DNA of 64,000 nt from Povalibacter uvarum (GCF_014202975.1 NZ_JACHHZ010000005.1:310001-374000); one strand, 5' to 3'; shown: positions 9,005 to 18,161, counted from the first letter of the stretch. Notes: generated by a model from the letters alone, not told the origin. A program made the numbers and translations.

Positions 9005-9679
9005 ATGAATGCGACATCGTCCACGCGCTTCGGCCTTTTGTTCTTTGCTGCATTCGCCGCAGGCGCGTTGTACACGCTGCTGCTGCCCTGGCAGCCGTAT
9101 CCAGGCTCGGTGGTGCTGAAGACCGCGATGTGTGTGCTGCTCGCGGGGTATGCGTGGCAGGCGCAGCAGAAGCTGCTTGTCGCCGCGTTGCTGTGCTCAG
9201 CAGCGGGTGATGCATTTCTCGGCATCGACGGCGAACGATTGTTCGTGCCCGGTCTGGCCAGCTTTCTCATTGCGCACGTGTTCTATGCGACGATCTTCGT
9301 ACGCAGCGGCAGCCCGGTGCTGTCGCGTCGTCGCAAGATCGTCTTTGCAGCGATCGTTGCGTTTGCCGTGGGCTACGCGACGATCCTGTGGCCAGTGCTC
9401 GGCGCCTTGCAATGGCCCGTCACCGCGTACATGACGGTGATCACGGTGATGGCATTGTGCTCGCTGCGGATGCGATCGCCGTTGCTGCCGCTCGGCGCGA
9501 TCCTCTTCATGATCTCGGACAGCCTGATCGCGCTGGGGAAATTTCTCTCGGCCGCCGAATGGCTCGGGCCCTCGGTCTGGATTACCTACGCAGCCGCTCA
9601 ACTGCTTCTCACCTACGGATTGGTCGGCAGGCCCGTAGAGGCCACCATCACCGGGAACGCGCGCGTCACTGCCCAGTAG
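9005..9679 (+). CDS. YhhN/TMEM86 family lysoplasmalogenase-like membrane protein
   Basis: 224 residues with about seven to eight transmembrane segments. Conserved family features are LLCSAAGDAFLGID, FLIAHVFYATIF, LGAILFMISDSLIAL and WITYAAAQLLLTYGL, with the paired aspartates expected in the active site. Relatives include eukaryotic TMEM86B, which hydrolyses lysoplasmalogens; the bacterial substrate is unclear. It follows the peptidase by 16 bp and overlaps the convergent HupE-like gene by 67 bp at the 3' end. Confidence 0.88.
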   Translation: MNATSSTRFGLLFFAAFAAGALYTLLLPWQPYPGSVVLKTAMCVLLAGYAWQAQQKLLVAALLCSAAGDAFLGIDGERLFVPGLASFLIAHVFYATIFVRSGSPVLSRRRKIVFAAIVAFAVGYATILWPVLGALQWPVTAYMTVITVMALCSLRMRSPLLPLGAILFMISDSLIALGKFLSAAEWLGPSVWITYAAAQLLLTYGLVGRPVEATITGNARVTAQ

Positions 9680-10773
9680 ATTGCAAGGCAGCCGATTGCG
9701 GTTGCACCTGCAGGAAGCGCGACTCGCCTGTAGAACGCAGTGCTGCGCATCAGATAGACGGCGGGCATGACGACGGCAACGATGGCGAGCTGGCCGAGTT
9801 CGACGCCGATGTTGAAGCCGATCAGTGCTTCGAGCAGATGTCCTGCGTCGAGACCCAGGTCGGCGAGCACGGCGGCGAAGCCGAGGCCGTGAATCAGCCC
9901 GAAGCCCAGCGCCAGCAACCAGCGCCGCTCCCGTACCACCGGGAAGAGAATGTTCACTGCGCCGAGCAATACCGTCAGCGCGATGAGCGACTCGACGAGG
10001 CGGCTGGGCAGATTGACGAGCCCCAGCGCCGCGAGCGACAGCGTGAGTGAGTGAGCAAGAGTGAATGCGCTGACGACCTTGACGATATCGATCGCGCTCT
10101 CGCGCAGTGAAGCGCGCGGCTGCCAGCTGCCATTGCGGAACACGACGACCGAAGGCAGGAGCAGGGTGAACAGGAACAGCAGGTGGTCGTAGCCCAGCCA
10201 GATGTGACGTACACCCTCTGCAACGAATGCGCCCAACTGCTGCCATCGATCCGGTCGCGCCACATCGAGCTGCTGCTGGATGCCGCTGTTCTCAAGCACG
10301 GCGGATTGCTGATTCGCCGATGACTGAAGGCTCAGGAGCCCGCGGTGATTCGGGTCGAGCCCCGACAGCAGCGAGTAGGCGATGCCGATCCTCTCAGCGT
10401 TGCCAGCGCAGTCGGCGTTGAATTCGATCACTGCATAGGCGCCGTCGACATGTTCATCGACGAGGAGATTGCGCGGTGAGATGCTGCAGGCCTGCGCTTC
10501 ATCGCTACCGATGCGTCGCAGTTGCAGATGCGAGAAGGCGTAAGCATGAATGGCATTGGCGCTGCGACGCGTCTCGCCCCAGGTGATGCTGCCGTCGGCA
10601 TTCGTGTCCAGGCCGATCGCGAAGTCGAGATCGCGCAGCGCAATATCCCACCGGCCCTGAATGCTTGTGTCAGCGAGTGACAGGGTGAGGTAGCTGTCGC
10701 TCGGCTTGTGCGCAAAGGCACAGAGCGGGGCGCAGGCCAGAAGCGCGAGCAGCCAGCGGGTGTGACGGCTCAT
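9613..10773 (-). CDS. HupE/UreJ-like membrane protein with an exported EF-hand domain
   Basis: 386 residues. A signal peptide (WLLALLACAPLCAFA) leads into about 170 periplasmic residues. That part holds a canonical EF-hand loop, DTNADGSITWGE at 56-67. The C-terminal half is a multi-pass membrane domain of the HupE/UreJ_2 type (WLGYDHLLFLFTLLL, FTLAHSLTLSLAALG, FGLIHGLGFAAVL). The histidines in HDH-like positions (GYDHLLF, LAHSLT, LIHGLGF) suit metal binding; HupE/UreJ relatives are nickel or cobalt permeases. Its ATG overlaps the stop of the TPR gene (ATGA). It is the last gene of the DUF4331 operon. Confidence 0.87.
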   Translation of the reverse strand: MSRHTRWLLALLACAPLCAFAHKPSDSYLTLSLADTSIQGRWDIALRDLDFAIGLDTNADGSITWGETRRSANAIHAYAFSHLQLRRIGSDEAQACSISPRNLLVDEHVDGAYAVIEFNADCAGNAERIGIAYSLLSGLDPNHRGLLSLQSSANQQSAVLENSGIQQQLDVARPDRWQQLGAFVAEGVRHIWLGYDHLLFLFTLLLPSVVVFRNGSWQPRASLRESAIDIVKVVSAFTLAHSLTLSLAALGLVNLPSRLVESLIALTVLLGAVNILFPVVRERRWLLALGFGLIHGLGFAAVLADLGLDAGHLLEALIGFNIGVELGQLAIVAVVMPAVYLMRSTAFYRRVALPAGATAIGCLAIYWAVTRAFPVMVASTGLPTNP

Positions 10774-12086
10774 CTCGTTTCTCCGGGAGGCAATCCGAGC
10801 AGCGCATCTTCATAGTGATTTCGCACCAGCCAGTCTTTGAGCGCGGTTCGCGCGTCTGTGTCGGCTGCGCTCGCTCGCCAATAAATGCGTATGTCGGCGG
10901 GCTCGCGTTGCGTCTTCCAGTTGAGTCGGGCGGTATCAAGTGCTGCTGTCGTGTCGCCGCGGACTTCCAGGAGGTACCGGGCGATTTCGCGCAGGTGGAG
11001 CGTGTCGTTGTCGCGCTGGGCTGCGCGATAGCGAGCGTCGTAGGCGACAACCCAGCACGGGTTGTCGTCCCCGGGAACCGTCTCGTCATTCCCGCGCACG
11101 CGGGAATCCATCCGTTTGGACAAGATGGATTCCCGCTTTCGCGGGAATGACGACGCGGCGGTCGAACACGTCTTCCCCAGGCGATGCTCCGCAATCGCAA
11201 GTCGCAACAGCAACGCATCCTGCCCCGCATCCTGTTCGAGCAGCGTCATCACTTCGTCGTACCGCGCTTCACGCAACAGCAGGTCGGCCAGTTCGCCTTT
11301 GGCGTAGCTGTTGACGGAGTCCGCTGCCAGCGCCGCTCTGAAATACCGTTCCGCTGTCCGCGCTTCATTCATGCGCACGGCCATCTCGCCGAGCACACTA
11401 AGCAACCAGCTGTGAGTCGCGGGATCATCAGGAGGAGATGCGTCCACCATCCGGGAGAGCGACCGGAACGACGGATGGAGGTGGCCGCTCATGCTCTGCG
11501 CAGCAGCGATGCAGCCGAGAGCGACAGTTGCGTCGACGAGCCGCAGCAAAGGAGTGCACGTGGACCGCGCGCCAGTGAAATCGCCCTGGACTTGCAGCAG
11601 TGCAGCCTTCGTCAGCCACGCTTGCGCATTCTGTGGTTCCGCAAGCAGCGTTCGATCGAGAAGTGCTTGCGCTTCGGAGAAGCGATGAAGTCCCTGTAAG
11701 GCGGTCGCCATCATTACGCGCGTTTCGGCGCGAGCTTCGGGGCGCTCCATCCACGGCGCGAGCGTCGCTTGCGCATAAGAGAAGAATCGGGGATCGCCAT
11801 CGCGACGCGCGAGGTCGAGCCAGGTGCGGGCAAGGCGCAGCGCGGCGTCCTGATCAGTCGGTTGAGCTGCGATTGCCTCACGCTCGGATTTCAACTGCTG
11901 AACCGCACGAGGCACGGTTGCGAGCACGACGTCGTCGCTCGCAGGCCGATAGGGCTCAGCCTGCGAGAAACCGCAGAGAGCGAGCAGCAAGGCGACGGAC
12001 CGCCATGGAGCGGTCCATCGCTGGCCTGCAGCGCTGTTACGGCGATGTGGCAAGGAGGTCATCGTAGACCGTCTCGCTTTCGCCAT
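10770..12086 (-). CDS. TPR-containing exported protein with an in-frame repeat
   Basis: Up to 438 residues. A signal-like N-terminus (WRSVALLLALCGFSQA) precedes helical tetratricopeptide-like repeats across most of the length, for example AQALLDRTLLAEPQNAQAWL. Between about residues 312 and 335 the frame crosses a 69-bp family A repeat (11084-11152) that encodes SSFPRKRES...SRVRGND. Helical repeat sequence resumes afterwards, so the gene remains open. Starts at 12086 or 12062 are both possible; both overlap the lipoprotein gene. It is third in the DUF4331 operon and probably a periplasmic scaffold. Function unknown. Confidence 0.8.
   Translation of the reverse strand: MAKARRSTMTSLPHRRNSAAGQRWTAPWRSVALLLALCGFSQAEPYRPASDDVVLATVPRAVQQLKSEREAIAAQPTDQDAALRLARTWLDLARRDGDPRFFSYAQATLAPWMERPEARAETRVMMATALQGLHRFSEAQALLDRTLLAEPQNAQAWLTKAALLQVQGDFTGARSTCTPLLRLVDATVALGCIAAAQSMSGHLHPSFRSLSRMVDASPPDDPATHSWLLSVLGEMAVRMNEARTAERYFRAALAADSVNSYAKGELADLLLREARYDEVMTLLEQDAGQDALLLRLAIAEHRLGKTCSTAASSFPRKRESILSKRMDSRVRGNDETVPGDDNPCWVVAYDARYRAAQRDNDTLHLREIARYLLEVRGDTTAALDTARLNWKTQREPADIRIYWRASAADTDARTALKDWLVRNHYEDALLGLPPGETR
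11084..11152. repeat. palindromic repeat family A, copy 3 (inside the TPR gene)
   Basis: A 69-bp inverted repeat: CGTCATTCCCGCGCACGCGGG with its opposing arm CCCGCTTTCGCGGGAATGACG. It has the same length as copy 1 and is read in the same frame (SFPRKRES) by the minus-strand TPR gene. Confidence 0.9.
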
Positions 12087-12330
12087 CGGGAAACACCCAA
12101 TCGATCTTCTCGATTTCGACCGGGTCGGCGCTCTCCGTCATCGCCGTCACGGTGACCTGATCACGCGTGAAGACGGTGAAGTTGGTCTGCGAGACCGGCG
12201 GCGGTGCAGGCGGCGCGGGCGACACAGGTTCGTCGCCGCTTCCTCCGCTCCCGCTTCCGCCGCCGCAGCCCGTCAGAACGACGGCCAGTGCTGCGGTGGC
12301 AATTGCCACTGCGTGTTGCAACGGTTTCAT
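12037..12330 (-). CDS. small proline-rich lipoprotein
   Basis: 97 residues from ATG 12330, which has AAGGAGA upstream. The signal peptide ends in a lipobox (VVLTGC), followed by a Gly/Ser run and a Pro-rich linker. A short C-terminal domain is rich in Asp and Glu (VEIEKIDWVFPDGESETVYDDLL). It starts 14 bp after the DUF4331 stop and overlaps the TPR gene, so it belongs to the same operon. No known family recognised. Its position suggests a membrane-anchored partner of the DUF4331 protein. Confidence 0.78.
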   Translation of the reverse strand: MKPLQHAVAIATAALAVVLTGCGGGSGSGGSGDEPVSPAPPAPPPVSQTNFTVFTRDQVTVTAMTESADPVEIEKIDWVFPDGESETVYDDLLATSP

Positions 12331-12344
12331 GATCGTCTCCTTCT

Positions 12345-13853
12345 TCAGTACGCAGCTTCGTTCGGTGAACCCGGCAGCGGTGTTGCGAGGTACGGGAACG
12401 TATCGAGATAGGTGTCGGCCGCGAAGACCGCGCCACTCACCATCGACGTTGCTGCCGTGGGCCCGGCTGCACGCGATCCGTCCGTATACGGAATGCCGTT
12501 GTTCGGATCGGCCGTCTGATCCCCGCACTTCAACGCGGCGCTGCAGAGCACGCCCTGCGCAACGCGCAGTTCGATGTCGACGACGTCATCGACCGGCCGG
12601 CGTCCATTCGGGAAGCCTGCGTTGTCGCCGCCGAGAACGCCCAGGTCCTTCTGAGCCGCAACCGGTGTCGGTGCGATCGACGTGTTGAGTCGCAGCATCT
12701 CGGCTGCCCTCACATTCGCCGGCTGATTCAGACCGGGCACGCCGGTGAGGAATGCCGCCACGAGATCGTTGCGCGGTGTCTGCGGAGGAATCGCCGCATT
12801 GCCGAACAGCACGTTGAGCAGCACCGGCAGCGTCGGATTGGTCACGTACGTCGCGAACTGCCCATCGTCACGCGGCTCACTGCCGTTGAAGCGATCCTTG
12901 TCGGGCAGGCCGACGACGACCTCGTTCACCAGCGGGCTGCCGAGGCGGGAGACCTGAGTCCAGGCGCCGGCTTCGACAGTCGTGCGCCGCGGGCTCGAGG
13001 GCTTCGGATTGATCAGCCGGACCTGTCGCAGGCTGGCCGTCGTCCATCCGCCGATGACCGGTTCGCTGCTGCGAGTCAGGCAGCTGATCGGCACTTCAAG
13101 AGCGAGCGTCGTGACGTTCTTGTCGGCGATCGTGTTGGGCTCGCCATCACGAGGGCCGGCGGGATTGGTGTTCACGAGATCGAACACTTCACCGAGATTC
13201 ACGACGAAGCCTTCCTTGCGCTGCCCGGCGAAGACCCGCGCAGGCGTGCTGCAGCCGGGAATATTCGCCGAGTAGATGAAGTTGCCGGCGTAGCTCGCGT
13301 AGTCGGGGATCGACTTGTTGCCGATGTTGTCGGCGGGCTTCTGGAAGCGGTCGCCGCCCGACGTGGCGTTGCCGAGAAGCTGCGGAATGCTTCCGCGTCG
13401 ATTGCCGCGCACGATCGCCACGCTGTAGCTCTGCGACATGTTGAGGTTTGCCGCATTCGTGTCCACCTGGCCGATGTTGATCAGCGGTACGGCAACGTTC
13501 TTGCCGCCGGCGGGCACAGTGAGGTTCTTGTACATGTCGTCGAAGCGGAACTGGAATGTGATGTCTTCGCGCGCATCGCCGTTGTTGTCGATGTGGATTT
13601 CGTACAGCGCCTTCTCGTCGAGGGCGAAGTAGTTCGGACCACCGTACGCGTCCTGCAGCGGCAGGTAGTTGGCGATCAGCGTCACGTAGCCCTCGCGACC
13701 TGATTCGTAGCTCCGGAACATGTAGAAGTCCGTGCCGTCGACTCTGGGCGTGCCGGCGATGAAGGGTGCTTCGCGATGGCTCGAGCCCAAGGCGAGCAGA
13801 GGCAGCGTGGCTGCCGTGAGAAACAACGCGATTCGAGGCAGAGGCGTTTTCAT
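12345..13853 (-). CDS. DUF4331 family exported protein
   Basis: 502 residues. A signal peptide (IALFLTAATLPLLALG) is followed at once by SSHREAPFIAGTPRVDGTDFYMFRS, the hallmark start of DUF4331. Further family stretches include IHIDNNGDAREDITFQF, which resembles a calcium-binding DxNxDxxxD loop. DUF4331 proteins have no settled function. First gene of a four-gene operon (DUF4331, lipoprotein, TPR, HupE/UreJ-like) and divergent from a TonB-dependent receptor across a 206-bp gap. The context suggests a surface or periplasmic system for taking up or sensing a ligand, perhaps a metal. Confidence 0.9.
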   Translation of the reverse strand: MKTPLPRIALFLTAATLPLLALGSSHREAPFIAGTPRVDGTDFYMFRSYESGREGYVTLIANYLPLQDAYGGPNYFALDEKALYEIHIDNNGDAREDITFQFRFDDMYKNLTVPAGGKNVAVPLINIGQVDTNAANLNMSQSYSVAIVRGNRRGSIPQLLGNATSGGDRFQKPADNIGNKSIPDYASYAGNFIYSANIPGCSTPARVFAGQRKEGFVVNLGEVFDLVNTNPAGPRDGEPNTIADKNVTTLALEVPISCLTRSSEPVIGGWTTASLRQVRLINPKPSSPRRTTVEAGAWTQVSRLGSPLVNEVVVGLPDKDRFNGSEPRDDGQFATYVTNPTLPVLLNVLFGNAAIPPQTPRNDLVAAFLTGVPGLNQPANVRAAEMLRLNTSIAPTPVAAQKDLGVLGGDNAGFPNGRRPVDDVVDIELRVAQGVLCSAALKCGDQTADPNNGIPYTDGSRAAGPTAATSMVSGAVFAADTYLDTFPYLATPLPGSPNEAAY

Positions 13854-14059
13854 GACGAACTCCCTTTGTGAGCTGGAATGAGCTGCTGCTGTGGGCAGCG
13901 CAGGGAGTCATACGAGGGCAGCGGTGGATCGGATTCATGCACTTTGGGGAGAACGACGTATGGCGCGGTGCATCGACCGGTTTCAGGCTCACGCCTCGCA
14001 TCCGATTCGCGGATCGATTCGTATGCATGGAAGCGCATCAATCCGAACAGGGGACAGCG

Positions 14060-16114
14060 ATGAGATATCGAGTTGCGACTGGTTGTGGGGCGGTGCTGCT
14101 GGCGACGTCGTCTGCGGTTCTCGGCGGTGGCATTCCGACGTCGGTCCTGGAGGAGGTGACTGTCGTCGGCCAGTTGGCGCGCCTCAACGGCAGTCCGGTG
14201 TCGGCAAGCCAGGGCGTCGTCACCAGCGAGCAGCTGGAGCTTCGCCCGACATTGAGAACCGGCGAGATGCTCGAAGTCGTGCCTGGCCTGATCGTCACGC
14301 AGCACAGCGGCGACGGGAAAGCGAACCAGTATTTCCTGCGCGGCTTCAACCTGGATCACGGCACCGATCTCGCCACCAGTGTCGATGGAGTGCCGGTGAA
14401 CATGCCGACGCACGGCCACGGCCAGGGTTACACCGACATCAACTTCGTGATCCCGGAGCTCGTCGAATCGGTTGCGTATCGCAAGGGGACGTACTACGCC
14501 GAGACCGGTAACTTCTCGGCGGCTGGTGCCGTCGACTTGCGCTACCGGAAGAAGGTCGACGGTGCACTCGCCGTTTTCGAAGGCGGCGAGAACGATTTCA
14601 TGCGCGGCCTGTTCGCCGCCTCGCCCGAAGTGGGCCCGGGCGTGCTGCTGGTGGGACTGGAGTACGCGCACATCGACGGGCCCTGGGTGCTCGAAGAGAA
14701 CTTCGAGAAGATCAACGGACTCGTTCGCTATACACAGCCGCTCGCGACGGGACAATTCAGTGTCACTGCCCAGGGCTACGATGGCGACTGGCGCTCGACG
14801 GACCAGATCCCGCAACGCGCCGTGGACAGTGGCCAGATCGACCGGTTCGGTTTCGTCGATCCCACCGATGCTGGCGCCTCGCATCGCTACGGGCTGTCTG
14901 TCGATTGGGACGGTGCAGTGGCAGGCGGCACGCTCAGCGCACTTGCTTATGCGGTGGACTATCGGCTGAACCTGTTCTCCAATTTTTCCTACTTCATCGA
15001 TCAGGAGAATGGCGACCAGTTCGAGCAGTTCGATGACCGGCGCATCTACGGCACCGACATCGCGTGGCGCAACGGCTTCGAACTCGCCGGCCGACCGCAG
15101 GAGCTGCTGCTCGGAGTGCAGGTTCGCAGCGACGACATCGACAAGGTCGGTCTGTACCGCACCATCGCCCGCGAGCGCTTCCAGACGATCCGCGAGGATT
15201 CGGTGACGCAGACGAGCTATTCCGCCTACGCCAGCATCGATACCCGCTGGAGTGATCTCGTACGCACGACGATCGGTCTGCGCGGCGATGCATTCGAGTT
15301 CGGCGTCGACGCCAGCCTCCTGGAGAACGCCGGGAGCGCCAGCGATTCCATCGTCAGTCCGAAGTTCGCGATGGTGATCGGGCCGTGGCGTCAGACGGAG
15401 CTGTTTCTCGACGTGGGCAAGGGCTTCCACAGCAACGACGCGCGCGGCACCACGATCACGGTCGATCCGGCGGATGGCGTAACGCCCGCGGATCGCGTCG
15501 ATCCGCTCGTCGATGCTCTCGGCGCCGACATCGGCATACGCACGGCCATCATTCCAACGATGCAGCTGAGCGTGTCGGTCTGGTCGCTCGATCTCGACTC
15601 CGAACTGCTGTTCGTCGGTGATGCCGGAACCACCGAGGCGAGCCGTGCGAGCGAGCGACGTGGCGTCGAACTGGCGGCGATCTGGAATCCGGTTTCCTGG
15701 CTGATCGTCGACGCGGATCTGGCCTGGTCACGCGCGCGCTTCACGGACGACGATCCAGCGGGCGATCGCATTCCCGGCGCGATCGAGAACGTGGCATCGC
15801 TCGGCGTCGCCATCGACCATCCGAGCGGCTGGTTCGGGGGCGCACGCTTCCGTCACTTCGGCGAAGCGCCGTTGATCGAGGACAACAGTGTGCGCTCCAG
15901 TCCCACCACCCTGGTCAACCTGGAAGCCGGCTATCGATTCAGCAATCGCTGGCGCGTCAGTGCCGGTCTCTACAACGTCTTCGACAGCAAGGACAACGAC
16001 ATCACCTACTTCTACGAGTCGCAGCTCGCGAACGAGACGGAGCCCGTGGAAGACATTCATTTTCACCCCGTGGAGCCGCGGACGGTGCGGGTGAGGGTAG
16101 GAACGGCGTTCTGA
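14060..16114 (+). CDS. TonB-dependent outer-membrane receptor
   Basis: 684 residues from ATG 14060, with AGGGGA 6 nt upstream. After the signal peptide comes a TonB-box-like LEEVTVVGQ. The plug domain includes EMLEVVPGLIVTQHSGDGKANQYFL and FNLDHGTDLATSVDGVPVN, followed by a 22-strand barrel ending in VRVRVGTAF with C-terminal Phe. The plug carries a His-rich loop (NMPTHGHGQGYTD) that could touch a metal. It faces the DUF4331/HupE operon head to head and probably shares its regulation. Substrate unknown; a metal chelate is one possibility given the HupE-type neighbour. Confidence 0.92.
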   Translation: MRYRVATGCGAVLLATSSAVLGGGIPTSVLEEVTVVGQLARLNGSPVSASQGVVTSEQLELRPTLRTGEMLEVVPGLIVTQHSGDGKANQYFLRGFNLDHGTDLATSVDGVPVNMPTHGHGQGYTDINFVIPELVESVAYRKGTYYAETGNFSAAGAVDLRYRKKVDGALAVFEGGENDFMRGLFAASPEVGPGVLLVGLEYAHIDGPWVLEENFEKINGLVRYTQPLATGQFSVTAQGYDGDWRSTDQIPQRAVDSGQIDRFGFVDPTDAGASHRYGLSVDWDGAVAGGTLSALAYAVDYRLNLFSNFSYFIDQENGDQFEQFDDRRIYGTDIAWRNGFELAGRPQELLLGVQVRSDDIDKVGLYRTIARERFQTIREDSVTQTSYSAYASIDTRWSDLVRTTIGLRGDAFEFGVDASLLENAGSASDSIVSPKFAMVIGPWRQTELFLDVGKGFHSNDARGTTITVDPADGVTPADRVDPLVDALGADIGIRTAIIPTMQLSVSVWSLDLDSELLFVGDAGTTEASRASERRGVELAAIWNPVSWLIVDADLAWSRARFTDDDPAGDRIPGAIENVASLGVAIDHPSGWFGGARFRHFGEAPLIEDNSVRSSPTTLVNLEAGYRFSNRWRVSAGLYNVFDSKDNDITYFYESQLANETEPVEDIHFHPVEPRTVRVRVGTAF

Positions 16115-16181
16115 AGACGCCGAGGTCACATTTTTTTGTCCCAGCCGCATCCGCTGCCGCATCTGCTACGTAGATGGATTC

Positions 16182-16778
16182 ATGGAGGACGCACGCTCGA
16201 TAGCGTCGCCGCAGCGCGGTGACACGCTCCTGACGCCGACAGGCGAGGTCGAAGCGCTGCTGGGGCGTTGTGCGCTGCACGATCAGCGGGCTTTGGCGGA
16301 GCTGTACGAAGCGGTGTCAGCCCGGGTCCTCGGCCTCCTGCTGCGCATGCTCAGGAACCGCGCTGTGGCCGAGGAGGCCCTGCAGGACGTGATGGTGCGG
16401 GTCTGGCAGCGATCGGATCAGTACGCCGCCTATCGAGGGCGGGCGCTCACCTGGATCCTGTCAATCGCACGATACCGGGCAATCGATCTGCTCCGGGCGC
16501 AGCGGCTGCAGGTCACGCTCGATGAAGTGCCCGAGGAAGCGCTGGCAGATCCGGATGCGGAGGAGTTCTCGCAGGCGGTGTCGTCGCAGCGATCACGTCG
16601 TGCACTCGACGATTGCATGCAGCGCCTCACGCCGGAGCAGCAGCGCTGCCTGTCGCTCGCATATGTCGATGGATACTCTCAGGATGAGATTGCGACGGCG
16701 ATCGAGAGTCCGCTGGGAACGGTCAAGAGCTGGGTGCGGCGCGGGCTGGCAAGCCTCAAGCGCTGCATGGACGCATGA
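16182..16778 (+). CDS. ECF sigma factor (SigK-like) with RskA-type partner
   Basis: 198 residues. Sigma region 2 is at about 35-105 (ALAELYEAVSARVLGLLLRML, ALTWILSIARYRAIDLLR). Region 4 is at about 135-195 (LTPEQQRCLSLAYVDGYSQDEIATAIESPLGTVKSWVRRGL). The stop overlaps the start of the next gene (ATGA), the usual sigma/anti-sigma coupling. The target regulon is unknown; the TonB receptor upstream is not obviously part of it. Confidence 0.92.
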   Translation: MEDARSIASPQRGDTLLTPTGEVEALLGRCALHDQRALAELYEAVSARVLGLLLRMLRNRAVAEEALQDVMVRVWQRSDQYAAYRGRALTWILSIARYRAIDLLRAQRLQVTLDEVPEEALADPDAEEFSQAVSSQRSRRALDDCMQRLTPEQQRCLSLAYVDGYSQDEIATAIESPLGTVKSWVRRGLASLKRCMDA

Positions 16779-17449
16779 ACTACAACGCGAGAGCAATCGA
16801 CGAACTTGCGGCACAGTACGCGCTGGGCACGTTGCGCGGCCCGGCGAGAGCTCGCTTCGAGCGCGTGTGTCGCGACGATCGCAGGGCACTCGAAGCGCTG
16901 CATCGATGGGAGGATCGCTTGCTCGATCTCGCCGGTGCGGTGAGTCCGGTTCATCCGTCGGCTGCCGTGTGGCGAAGAGTCCAATTGCGTCTCGGGCATT
17001 CGCGCAGCGCGCGCTCGTCCTGGAGATCGACAACACAATGGGCAATGGCCGCGGGTGTTGCAGCGCTGACGGCGGCAATCGTCTGGTGGACGGCGTTGGC
17101 GCCGGCGCCGGAGATCATTGCAACGATTGCCGATCAGCAGCAGGCGCAGATGTGGCGGATCGAAGCCCGCCCCGATCGCGAGGAACTGCTCGTCGCCGCT
17201 TTGCCTGCGTTGCCGCAGGATGCACAACACGCCTATGAGCTTTGGGCTCTGCCGCCGCAAGCAGGCGGAGCCCCGGTATCGCTTGGCTTGATGCCGCAGA
17301 CCGGGAGCCGCGAATTGCGCCTGACCGATGCGCAGCGTGCCGCGCTGGCAAGTGCAACGCAGGTGGCGGTCAGCCTCGAGCCGGTGGGCGGATCACCGAC
17401 AGGTGCGCCGACCGGACCCGTGCTGTTCGTCGCCAGCGTCGCGAGCTGA
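16775..17449 (+). CDS. RskA-type anti-sigma factor
   Basis: 224 residues: an N-terminal cytoplasmic anti-sigma helix bundle (DELAAQYALGTLRGPARARFE), one transmembrane segment near 88-107 (WAMAAGVAALTAAIVWWTAL) and a periplasmic domain of the RskA C-terminal type (AHAYELWALP-like HAYELWALPPQAGGAPVSLG). It should hold the sigma factor of 16182 at the membrane until an envelope or redox signal triggers release. Translationally coupled to that gene. Confidence 0.9.
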   Translation: MNYNARAIDELAAQYALGTLRGPARARFERVCRDDRRALEALHRWEDRLLDLAGAVSPVHPSAAVWRRVQLRLGHSRSARSSWRSTTQWAMAAGVAALTAAIVWWTALAPAPEIIATIADQQQAQMWRIEARPDREELLVAALPALPQDAQHAYELWALPPQAGGAPVSLGLMPQTGSRELRLTDAQRAALASATQVAVSLEPVGGSPTGAPTGPVLFVASVAS

Positions 17450-17573
17450 GACCGCGATGGTCGTGGTATTCCCTTGCGATGCGATGGAGATTGCGGACGG
17501 ACAATCGCTTTCGTCCGATGGACCGCGAATGCGCAGCGACTATGATCGTGCGACGCGCAGGGAGGGAGCTACT

Positions 17574-18161
17574 GTGGAAGCGCTGGCAGAAACAAGGCAT
17601 GTCTTGCAGGGTGCGCCCACTGCTGAGCTCGTGCAGCTCATCGAGGCGATGGCTCGCGGCAACGAGCGTGCACTCGAGCAACTCTACGATGCGACGGTGG
17701 GCAAGCTCTATGCGCTGGCCTCCGCGATCCTGCGCAGTGTCGAGGATGCGGAAGAGGTCGTTTGCGCGACCTATGCCTATGCCTGGGCGAACGCCGCACG
17801 TTTCGATGATGTGCGCGGGAATGTCCTCGGCTGGCTGCTGATGCTTTGTCGCAGCCGCGCGCTCGATCGCCTGCGTCAACGACGCGCCGCACAGCTTCCT
17901 GAAGGCTCGACCGAGATCGAGAGCATCGCCGCCGAAGATGATCAGCCCGACGATCTGCTTGCGCTGCTGCAGCAGCGCAGTCGTGTGCGAACGGCGGTCG
18001 CGCAGCTCACACCCGTGCGGCGTCGACTCATTGCGCTCGCATTCCTGCAGGATCTCTCGCATCAACAGATCGCAGAAAAAACCGGCCTCGCGCTGGGTAC
18101 CGTCAAGAGTCACCTGCGGCGCGCATTGGCGCAGCTGCGCGAACACCTGGAGGCCACATGA
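17574..18161 (+). CDS. ECF sigma factor with cupin partner
   Basis: 195 residues from GTG 17574, chosen because GGAGGGAG lies 5 nt upstream; in-frame ATGs exist at 17457 and 17529. Region 2 is ALEQLYDATVGKLYALASAIL and VLGWLLMLCRSRALDRLRQ. Region 4 is VRRRLIALAFLQDLSHQQIAEKTGLALGTVKSHLRR. Its stop overlaps the cupin gene (ATGA). The arrangement resembles RpoE-ChrR pairs that answer singlet oxygen or peroxide. Confidence 0.9.
   Translation: MEALAETRHVLQGAPTAELVQLIEAMARGNERALEQLYDATVGKLYALASAILRSVEDAEEVVCATYAYAWANAARFDDVRGNVLGWLLMLCRSRALDRLRQRRAAQLPEGSTEIESIAAEDDQPDDLLALLQQRSRVRTAVAQLTPVRRRLIALAFLQDLSHQQIAEKTGLALGTVKSHLRRALAQLREHLEAT

Noticed and set aside
13868-14059. Longer N-terminus for the TonB receptor
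   Set aside because: A ribosome site and signal peptide lie at 14060; the upstream 64 codons have no signal-like sequence and would use up the promoter region.
13850-15430. 526-codon minus-strand frame opposite the TonB receptor
   Set aside because: Its sequence is Arg/Ala/Val-rich with no recognisable domain, and the plus-strand frame has clear receptor signatures.
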